Positions 16,811-22,327 of a stretch of 22,327 nucleotides of DNA are shown here, one piece after another. Under the pieces are notes generated by a model that saw nothing but the letters and a program-made list of their open reading frames with translations, did no database searches and was not told the origin of the DNA. Origin of the DNA: a virus; the IMG/VR virus record IMGVR_UViG_3300035145_003318, positions 1 through 22,327 of that record. One strand, given 5' to 3'. A program made the position numbers and the translations under genes. Positions within the stretch are counted from its first letter, which is position 1. Each line of letters opens with the position of its first letter.

Positions 16811-17611
16811 GTGAATCTATACGATATTTTAAAAGAAATACAAGGTAAACCTAAAGCGCTAATATTAGCTGGTGCACCAGGCGCAGGTAAATCATCAATA
16901 ATTCGTGATATCTTAGGTCAATTTGACCTTAAAGTATTAAACGTTGATGATTTTTATATGAAAGATTTAGCTAAAAGAGGTGTATCCCTTGATATGAAGA
17001 ATGCTTCCCCTGAAGAGAGAAGCCAAGCAGCAAAAGCAATGGGTTATTCAAAAAAGCAGTATGACGCTGCTATGGATGATGCTGTAGCAGCTAACCAAAG
17101 CATTGTAGTAGATGGAACTGGTGCTTCATCTAAAGCTACATTAAATCTGGATAAAAAGTTAAAAGAAGCAGGATATGACACTATGATGTTATATGTTTAT
17201 ACTTCTTTAGAACAATCACTAGAACGTAATGAAAAAAGGTTTGAAAAGAGCAAAGGCAAAGACCGCAGTTTACCGCCATCAATTGTATTTAGGACTTGGT
17301 CTTCTGTCACTGGCAATTTTAATGTGTATTATAATGAATTCGGTAACAACTTTGTAGCAGTTGTAAATGACCCTCAACCCTTCACAGAAAAAAGTGTTGA
17401 AGATATTATAACCAAATATTTAGATCCTTATAAACCTAAAGGTACTAAACCCAAAACACCTGAACAGCAAGCTAAATCTGATGCTAAGAAAGCTAAAGTT
17501 AATCAATTAGTTGCTAGTTTTTTAAATAAGGATAGTGTACAAAATGTAATAGATAATTCTGTTACTAAAGAAGAAGCTCAATCTAAAATTAAAGCATTTT
17601 TATCTTTATGA
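16811..17611 (+). CDS. P-loop kinase, zeta-toxin/polynucleotide-kinase type
   Basis: The protein has 266 residues. Walker A is GAPGAGKSS at 21-29. It is followed by LNVDDFY with Asp46/Asp47, as in zeta-toxin and polynucleotide-kinase P-loop kinases, VVDGTGASS at 99-107, and an Arg/Lys lid (LERNEKRFEKSKGKDRSLPP; Arg139, Arg143, Arg152). The C-terminal 55 residues are Lys/Ala-rich and helical, with no recognisable domain. The start is GTG, the only non-ATG start in the window; the next in-frame Met is beyond Walker A, so GTG is needed. The N-terminal MNLYDILKEIQGK resembles a short packaging-type leader. Candidate substrates are nucleotides, RNA/DNA 5' ends or UDP-sugars as for zeta toxin; the sequence does not decide. 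It is linked to the next gene by an ATGA overlap, suggesting joint function. Confidence 0.85.
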   Translation: MNLYDILKEIQGKPKALILAGAPGAGKSSIIRDILGQFDLKVLNVDDFYMKDLAKRGVSLDMKNASPEERSQAAKAMGYSKKQYDAAMDDAVAANQSIVVDGTGASSKATLNLDKKLKEAGYDTMMLYVYTSLEQSLERNEKRFEKSKGKDRSLPPSIVFRTWSSVTGNFNVYYNEFGNNFVAVVNDPQPFTEKSVEDIITKYLDPYKPKGTKPKTPEQQAKSDAKKAKVNQLVASFLNKDSVQNVIDNSVTKEEAQSKIKAFLSL

Positions 17612-20600
17612 ATCGTTTAGCAACAGAATTAGTAAAAGGTATTCTAGAGGAAGCAGAAGTTCCTCGTAAAGAAATTATAGGAATGTTTGGTGGTGGTTTT
17701 AAGCCACCCACTCTTGGTCATTTAGAAGTAGTAAAACGAGCTCTAGATGAAAATCCTGAAATGGATAAAATGGTTATTTTAGTAGGAAGTGGGGAACGAG
17801 ATTCTATTACACAAAAAGAAGCATTAGATATTTGGAGAATATACCAAAAATATCTTCCTAAAAAAGTAGAAGTTCAACCTGCCCCTGAAGGAAAAGCTCC
17901 TATAAGAGCTATTTATGGGTATGGTAGTAAAAATCCTGATAAAACTGTTTATTGGTTTTTAGGAGCTAGAGAAGGAAATGAAGGAGATGTACAAGATATA
18001 ATGAAACGTACTAAATCCCTTCGTAAAGGCGAGCATCCCAATATAGAAGTTAAACAAATAACTACAGGTGGCTCTGTAAGTGGTACTAAGGCCAGACAAG
18101 CCCTTTTGGGAAGGCGTAAAGAAGAATTTATTTCTTATCTTCCAGACATTCCTGAAGTGGATGACATTTGGAATATGCTTTCAGATAGTATGGGGGTAAA
18201 TGAAGAAAAAAATCCTACTGAAATAAATGATAAGTTCTTTGTTAAAAAAGGAGCTTTTATTTATCACGAAGGTAAGAAAAAACGTTTAGGTAGAGGAAGA
18301 TACTTTGAAGTAAAAGACGTAAAAGAAAATCGTTACTCTCTAGAAGATAAACAAGGTAGACAATTCTGGATTAACAAGCATGAAATGTGTGATAAGTGGA
18401 AAAACGTTTCATTAGAAGAACGCATTTCATTCAAACCTGAATTTGACGAAACTGAAGTAGATTTTATTGAAGATTTTGCAGACGAAAAAATGCGTCCTGA
18501 TGTTGATATAGACTTATCAGGTCAACATTTTTTTGATAGATTAAATGATCCTAGAAATTACCCTGATATAGAACCTTACGAATTAGAAGATTTTTTTGAA
18601 AAATTAGCAGATAAAAAAGATGAATTTGTTACTTTCTTAAAAAAATATAAAGAAGTAGTAGCTAAAGATAAAGAAACTAACATTAATATTCCTTTTATGA
18701 AAATAGCAAATAGAGCTATTGCTAAAACTATTATGCGTAAAAAGAATTTCTTATCTAAAACTCCTATTTTACCTCTTGAGGAAGGTAGATATGATCAAGA
18801 AGTATTAAAACAATCACGTTTTGTTATAAATAAATTTAGAGAAGAATTTGGTAAGGAATATGAAGGTAGTGAAAAAAAGAGTTTTATAGGATATGCTGGA
18901 GGTAAAAAAGAAGCAGTAACTTATAAATTAGAATTATATTTTTATCCTACTGATTTTGATACATTAGGTCCTGTTCCCTTTATAATAAATGCTGGTGCTG
19001 GAGACGAACCTATGATGTATATTCAAATAAATTACAACCCAGAAAGTTTCCCAAAGGCATATTCAGAACTAGTACCAGAAGTAAAGGATGCTATCAGACA
19101 TGAAATTGAACACATTAGTCAATATTACTTCAATAAAGGAGTAATGCCTGATGGTACTGACCAGGATGATTTGCCATTATTTGATTATCTTACTTTAGAT
19201 TATGAAATTCCTGCTTTTGTACAAGGATTATATAAGAGTGCCAAAACTAGAAAAATTACTTTAACTAAAGCTATCCAAAACTTTTTAGATGATAGGGCAG
19301 AAGAATTATCACCTGAAGAAGAAGCTAAAGTAATAAAAATCTGGACAGATTGGGCTAAAAAGAATTTACCGGCTGCCCAATTTGAAGGTAAAGATCCTAA
19401 AAAAGGTACTGGTAAAAAACCAAAAGGCAGTGGTAGAAGGTTATACACAGATGAAGATCCATCAGACACTGTAAAAGTAAAATTTTCTACAAGACAGGAT
19501 ATTGTTGATACTTTATCCAAAAAATCATTTAAAGCCAAATCACACGCTCGCCAATCTCAGGTAATTAATTTAATTCACCAAAGAACAAGGGCAGCTTATA
19601 ATAGAGCTAAAAAGCCTGAGGTTAAAAAGCGTTTAAAAACAGCTTTAGATTATATTACAAAACGTAAAGAAGCTTCTAAAGCTAAAACACAACGCTTAAA
19701 TAAACAAAAGAAAAGTGTTAAAGAGTTTCTTTTAGAGGTAATACCAACAGATGTAATTAATAGTTTTGACATTCAGGATACATTAGTTCAAGATGTTTGG
19801 GATGGGGAGAAATTAAAACCTGAAGTTAGAAAAAAATTACTTGAAATTGCCCAAGATTTTTTTGATTCATTAGATTTACCTGAAAATGTTAGATTAAAAG
19901 ATATTAAATTAACGGGTAGTTTAGCTAATTATAATTGGTCTAAATTTTCAGACTTCGACCTGCACTTAGTACTAGACTTTTCAGATGTAGATGATGATGA
20001 AGAGTTTGTAAGAAATTACTTCATGGCTAAAAAAGGCATTTGGAATGATGCTCACGATATTACTATTTACGGCTTTCCTGTAGAAGTTTATGTTGAAAAT
20101 GAAGGTGAAAGCCACACAGCATCTGGTCTTTATTCGATTTTAAATGATGAATGGATTGTTGTTCCTAAGAAAAAGGAAGTAATGATTGATAAAGACGATA
20201 TTTCTACTAAGGCTCAAGATTATATATCTCAAACAGAAGATGTACAAGATTTGTATGATGAAGGAAAATACGAGGAAGTAATTACTAAAGTAGATAAAAT
20301 TAAAGAACGCTTAAGAAACATGCGCTCATCAGGTCTAGAAAAAGGAGGTGAATATAGTGTGGAGAATTTAGCCTTTAAAGTATTAAGAAGGGCTGATATT
20401 ATAGGTCAATTAAATGATTTAAAATCTAAATCATATGATACTATGATGACTATAAATGAGAATTTAAACCCACAACCTTTAGATTCTAGCATAATGTCTT
20501 TAACCCAATATATGGGGGATAATGGTTTAAATCTTCGCCCGTATCCCAAAGTTAAATTTATTAATAATGATATTGAAAACGCTAATGATTTATTAGGTCG

Positions 20601-20847
20601 AACAGCATATTATGACCCCAATGAAAAATTAGTAGCATTATATACTATGGGAAGACACCCCAAAGATATTTTACGTTCATATGCCCACGAACTAATTCAC
20701 CACCATCAAAATTTAAATGGAACATTAAACCATGGTCCTACTACAAACACTAATGAAGATGGTAATTTAGATAAAATTGAACGTGAAGCTTACGAACAGG
20801 GCAATATTTTATTTAGAAATTGGGAAGACTCAATAAAAAATCAATAA
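17608..20847 (+). CDS. Multidomain 'polyvalent' protein: two nucleotidyltransferases, two metallopeptidases
   Basis: The protein has 1079 residues. In order: a helical leader with ILEEA (12-16); an HxGH-superfamily nucleotidylyltransferase (about 23-185; FGGGFKPPTLGHLE, TLGH at 35-38, SVSGTKAR at 156-163 as the ISSTKIR-like motif); a small beta domain (205-265); an HFFDR-type domain (303-387; NIPF, KTIMRKKNF); a metallopeptidase (about 396-545) with HEIEH, His498/Glu499/His502 and possible third ligand Glu533 in DYEIPAFVQG; a very basic linker (597-705); a DNA-polymerase-beta-type nucleotidyltransferase (about 716-860; GS 770-771, SDFDLHLV with Asp782/Asp784, Glu826); and a C-terminal metallopeptidase (about 960-1079; AHELIHHHQN, His1027/Glu1028/His1031, possible Glu1060). 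All motifs look intact. This architecture fits the polyvalent-protein concept of packaged, injected phage effectors. Substrates are unknown. Confidence 0.88.
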   Translation: MNRLATELVKGILEEAEVPRKEIIGMFGGGFKPPTLGHLEVVKRALDENPEMDKMVILVGSGERDSITQKEALDIWRIYQKYLPKKVEVQPAPEGKAPIRAIYGYGSKNPDKTVYWFLGAREGNEGDVQDIMKRTKSLRKGEHPNIEVKQITTGGSVSGTKARQALLGRRKEEFISYLPDIPEVDDIWNMLSDSMGVNEEKNPTEINDKFFVKKGAFIYHEGKKKRLGRGRYFEVKDVKENRYSLEDKQGRQFWINKHEMCDKWKNVSLEERISFKPEFDETEVDFIEDFADEKMRPDVDIDLSGQHFFDRLNDPRNYPDIEPYELEDFFEKLADKKDEFVTFLKKYKEVVAKDKETNINIPFMKIANRAIAKTIMRKKNFLSKTPILPLEEGRYDQEVLKQSRFVINKFREEFGKEYEGSEKKSFIGYAGGKKEAVTYKLELYFYPTDFDTLGPVPFIINAGAGDEPMMYIQINYNPESFPKAYSELVPEVKDAIRHEIEHISQYYFNKGVMPDGTDQDDLPLFDYLTLDYEIPAFVQGLYKSAKTRKITLTKAIQNFLDDRAEELSPEEEAKVIKIWTDWAKKNLPAAQFEGKDPKKGTGKKPKGSGRRLYTDEDPSDTVKVKFSTRQDIVDTLSKKSFKAKSHARQSQVINLIHQRTRAAYNRAKKPEVKKRLKTALDYITKRKEASKAKTQRLNKQKKSVKEFLLEVIPTDVINSFDIQDTLVQDVWDGEKLKPEVRKKLLEIAQDFFDSLDLPENVRLKDIKLTGSLANYNWSKFSDFDLHLVLDFSDVDDDEEFVRNYFMAKKGIWNDAHDITIYGFPVEVYVENEGESHTASGLYSILNDEWIVVPKKKEVMIDKDDISTKAQDYISQTEDVQDLYDEGKYEEVITKVDKIKERLRNMRSSGLEKGGEYSVENLAFKVLRRADIIGQLNDLKSKSYDTMMTINENLNPQPLDSSIMSLTQYMGDNGLNLRPYPKVKFINNDIENANDLLGRTAYYDPNEKLVALYTMGRHPKDILRSYAHELIHHHQNLNGTLNHGPTTNTNEDGNLDKIEREAYEQGNILFRNWEDSIKNQ

Positions 20848-20848
20848 C

Positions 20849-21001
20849 ATGGACGCTAAAGAATTTGTAAAAGAAATAGAAAACGAGTTTGATATTGAAA
20901 CTCTAGAATTAATGCAATCCCTAATAAATAAAAGATTAACATTTGTTAAAACTATGATGGATGTTGCAAATAAAAAACAAATAAAAGGTTTTAGAAAATG
21001 A
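20849..21001 (+). CDS. Small 50-residue helical protein
   Basis: ATG at 20849 follows the multidomain gene's stop by 1 nt, and its TGA overlaps the next start (ATGA, 20998-21001), so it is a coupled gene rather than chance. The product is 50 residues, nearly all helical and highly charged: MDAKEFVKEIENEFDIETL, then LMQSLINKRLTF, ending KKQIKGFRK. The opening M-x-x-x-E-F pattern resembles both the start of the protein at 22200 (MKKSEFKEYL) and the capsid-targeting leader of T4 internal proteins (MKTYQEF). The family is unknown. It could be a packaged internal protein or a small partner of the flanking proteins; both are inference. No Shine-Dalgarno sequence is present. Confidence 0.7.
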   Translation: MDAKEFVKEIENEFDIETLELMQSLINKRLTFVKTMMDVANKKQIKGFRK

Positions 21002-21573
21002 ATGATAATGTTCTAAAAAAAGAATTCTCTAAAAAAGACGTACAACGTGCCCGTAATCTTATTACAGGTAATACTAGCGCTCGCACAACTGAGGGAATTG
21101 GTTATACTAAAAAATATGAACACCATAAAGAAGGTGATGTTTGGGAAGAAAATGGCCGTACTTGGACTATTAAAAATGGACTTAAGCAAAACATTACCAA
21201 AATGGATAAATTTAAAAAAATGGGTAAACTCCCATTGTTTTGTCCTGAGTGTGGTACTTTAATGAAAAAGCACCTTGATAAAAAAGTATTCCCAGCATAC
21301 CAAAAATGCTTTGATTGTGTTGTAGATTATGAGGCCCAACTCCAAAAAGAGGGAAAATCAAAAGAATATTTTGATAACATGCATAACGAACGAATCTCTA
21401 ATATCCAATCTGAATATGAAAATTTCATTAAAGAAAAATTTAATGAAACTAGTGAAGGATACATTACTGAAAGAGGTGATAAAGAAAACTGGAGAGGAGG
21501 ATTTAGTAAAGAAAGACTTGATCAGGAACTTCAAGAAGGTTTAGAATTTCTTGAAAACTTAAAGATTAAATAA
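20998..21573 (+). CDS. Zinc-ribbon protein, unknown function
   Basis: The protein has 191 residues. A zinc-binding ribbon is formed by FCPECG (Cys82, Cys85) and KCFDCV (Cys104, Cys107), separated by 18 residues, a common treble-clef/zinc-ribbon spacing. Upstream is a small unit with GDVWEENGRTWTIKNGLKQN at 46-65, which looks like a compact beta hairpin packed against the zinc ribbon. The C-terminal 85 residues are helical and charged (EAQLQKEGKSKEYF, ISNIQSEYENFIKEKF). I recall similar proteins in environmental phage genomes, unannotated; this is memory, not a search. The zinc site suggests nucleic-acid or protein binding, with no catalytic motif seen. It begins on the ATGA overlap with the 50-residue gene. 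Two other overlapping + strand frames here are shadows. Confidence 0.8.
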   Translation: MNDNVLKKEFSKKDVQRARNLITGNTSARTTEGIGYTKKYEHHKEGDVWEENGRTWTIKNGLKQNITKMDKFKKMGKLPLFCPECGTLMKKHLDKKVFPAYQKCFDCVVDYEAQLQKEGKSKEYFDNMHNERISNIQSEYENFIKEKFNETSEGYITERGDKENWRGGFSKERLDQELQEGLEFLENLKIK

Positions 21574-21577
21574 TTTT

Positions 21578-21589
21578 ATATATTTATCA
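21578..21589 (+). promoter_or_regulatory. Candidate late promoter / conserved intergenic AT motif, copy 4
   Basis: ATATATTTATCA lies in the 21-nt gap before the ATG at 21595 and shares the ATATTTAT core with the copies before 879, 10658 and 16811. It differs at one position of the core (C instead of A after TTTAT) and lacks the TTTGTA extension, so it is the weakest of the four. It ends 5 nt before the start codon. The AT-rich composition makes a chance match possible. Confidence 0.3.
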
Positions 21590-21594
21590 ACAAC

Positions 21595-22173
21595 ATGGCT
21601 ATTAACGAAGGAACTTGCGGATACAATCAGGATGCTAACACGGGTAAGAAATTTACTACCCCTGGTGGTCTTAATGAGAAAAAAATAGAGGTAGACGACA
21701 AGACTGAATTTAAAGTTGATTTAGCTCACTTATTAGATAAACACGTTGTAAAAGAAACTATCAAGTCTGTATTAAACGAAAAAAAGAAAAAACGTGACAG
21801 ATGTCTTCGTATAGCTGATAGAAAATTTAAAAAACCGTCTGCTTATAAAAGTGGAGCAGTAGTTAGATGCCGTAAAGGTAATATTTGGAAAGGTTTAAAA
21901 GAAGAGCAAATCACAATACAAGAAATTGTTGATACTCTTATGGAAAAAGAAACTTTACGTACTTGGTTTAAAAGAGCAGGTGCACCTGGTAAAGGAGGTG
22001 GATGGGTAGATTGTAATGCCCCCATTTATAAAGACGGTAAAAAAAAAGGTTATAAATCTTGTGGAAGAAAAAAAGGTGAAAAGCGTTCTTACCCTGCTTG
22101 CCGCCCAACCCCTTCACAATGTTCCTCTAAAGGTAAAGGTAAATCTTGGGGTAAAAAAGCCGCAGGTAAATAA
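21595..22173 (+). CDS. Cysteine-rich, lysine-rich two-module protein
   Basis: The protein has 192 residues with two Cys-containing basic modules separated by an acidic helix. Module 1 (about 66-103) is KRDRCLRIADRKFKKPSAYK, then AVVRCRKGNIWKGLKEE (Cys70, Cys92). Module 2 (about 120-178) is LRTWFKRAGAPGKGGGWVDC, then CGRKKGEKRSYPACRPTPSQC (Cys140, Cys156, Cys169, Cys176), a four-Cys arrangement that could bind zinc and resembles the DUF5872-type unit I recall from phage proteins. The linkers ETIKSVLNEKK (54-64) and IVDTLMEKETL (111-121) are amphipathic helices with L-x-E patterns like those cut by prohead proteases. The C-terminus is a Lys/Gly tail (GKGKSWGKKAAGK). High positive charge suggests DNA binding, perhaps inside the capsid; this is inference. 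Start ATG 21595 follows the conserved AT motif. Confidence 0.8.
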   Translation: MAINEGTCGYNQDANTGKKFTTPGGLNEKKIEVDDKTEFKVDLAHLLDKHVVKETIKSVLNEKKKKRDRCLRIADRKFKKPSAYKSGAVVRCRKGNIWKGLKEEQITIQEIVDTLMEKETLRTWFKRAGAPGKGGGWVDCNAPIYKDGKKKGYKSCGRKKGEKRSYPACRPTPSQCSSKGKGKSWGKKAAGK

Positions 22174-22199
22174 TAAAGAACTTATCAAACTTAAATAAA

Positions 22200-22327
22200 A
22201 TGAAAAAGTCTGAATTTAAAGAATATCTTAAAACTGAAATCCTCAAAATGCAAGAGGCATCTTCTGAAGATATAGCAAAACAAAAAGAACTTAACGCTGA
22301 ACTCGAAAAAACTAAAGAGTTAAAAGC
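22200..22327 (+). CDS. Helical protein, N-terminal fragment (runs off window)
   Basis: ATG at 22200 opens a frame that stays open to the end of the window; 42 complete codons are visible. The N-terminus MKKSEFKEYLKTEILKMQEA is an amphipathic helix resembling the capsid-targeting leader of T4 internal proteins (MKTYQEFIAEA), with KMQEA at a position comparable to the T4 processing site. It is followed by a Lys/Glu-rich, possibly coiled-coil segment (IAKQKELNAELEKTKELK). A 26-nt gap with no Shine-Dalgarno sequence and no copy of the AT motif separates it from the previous gene. The family and full length cannot be determined. Confidence 0.6.
   Translation, partial: MKKSEFKEYLKTEILKMQEASSEDIAKQKELNAELEKTKELK

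Noticed and set aside
19200-19538. Minus-strand ORF inside the multidomain gene
   Set aside because: It overlaps the end of the first peptidase and the basic linker antisense; its composition is what antisense reading would give.
21047-21262. Plus-strand ORF overlapping the zinc-ribbon gene
   Set aside because: The zinc-ribbon frame has a clear motif and an ATGA-coupled start; this frame has neither and is a shadow, as is the one at 21329-21544.

Overview
The window is a densely packed, AT-rich piece of a tailed-phage genome. Every gene lies on the + strand, intergenic gaps are at most about 32 nt, and many junctions overlap. A gp25-like then gp6-like pair, followed by very large tail proteins, points to a contractile-tailed phage with a T4-type baseplate. 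The T4-like replication proteins (primase, RecB-family nuclease) fit this. Start codons almost never have a recognisable Shine-Dalgarno sequence and sit behind A/T-rich leaders. With the AT-rich composition and Gly/Ser/Thr-rich adhesins, this suggests a phage of a Bacteroidota host, probably aquatic. That host assignment is inference; no marker gene proves it.

Layout. (1) 1-14620 is the late structural block: the end of an unknown structural protein, a small helical protein, the baseplate wedge proteins gp25-like and gp6-like, a DNRLRE-like beta protein, a small coiled-coil protein, a 1367-residue baseplate/tail protein with a P2 gpI/T4 gp7-like core and a LamG-like domain, two further conserved-looking structural proteins, two paralogous adhesin-like proteins, and a fibre with a 17-triplet Gly-Ser-Ser/Gly-Thr-Ser stalk. 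(2) 14627-16788 is a short DNA-metabolism block: a SegE-like GIY-YIG endonuclease, a zinc-finger/Toprim primase and a RecB/Cas4-type nuclease. (3) 16811-20847 holds a P-loop kinase of zeta-toxin/polynucleotide-kinase type, coupled by an ATGA overlap to a 1079-residue multidomain protein. (4) 20849-22327 holds small lysine/glutamate-rich proteins: a 50-residue ORF, a zinc-ribbon protein, a cysteine-rich two-module protein, and the start of another helical protein.

The most notable item is the 1079-residue protein. It strings together a TxGH nucleotidylyltransferase, a small beta domain, an HFxxR-type domain, an HEIEH metallopeptidase, a very basic linker, a second unrelated nucleotidyltransferase (GS...SDFDLHL) and a C-terminal HELIH metallopeptidase. 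This matches the 'polyvalent protein' concept, in which multidomain phage effectors are packaged and injected with the DNA. Sequences resembling T4 prohead-protease sites (L/I-x-E) lie at several module borders. Several neighbouring small proteins begin with short amphipathic leaders resembling T4 internal-protein capsid-targeting sequences. Together these suggest, without proving it, a locus encoding head-packaged effectors.

An ATATTTAT(A/C)A motif sits in four of the few true intergenic gaps (before 879, 10658, 16811 and 21595). Two copies are identical over 16 nt. It is a candidate late promoter or processing signal and would divide the window into four transcription units. No tRNA, CRISPR array, insertion sequence, attachment site or GC-rich terminator hairpin was seen. 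There is no gene-free stretch over 300 bases.
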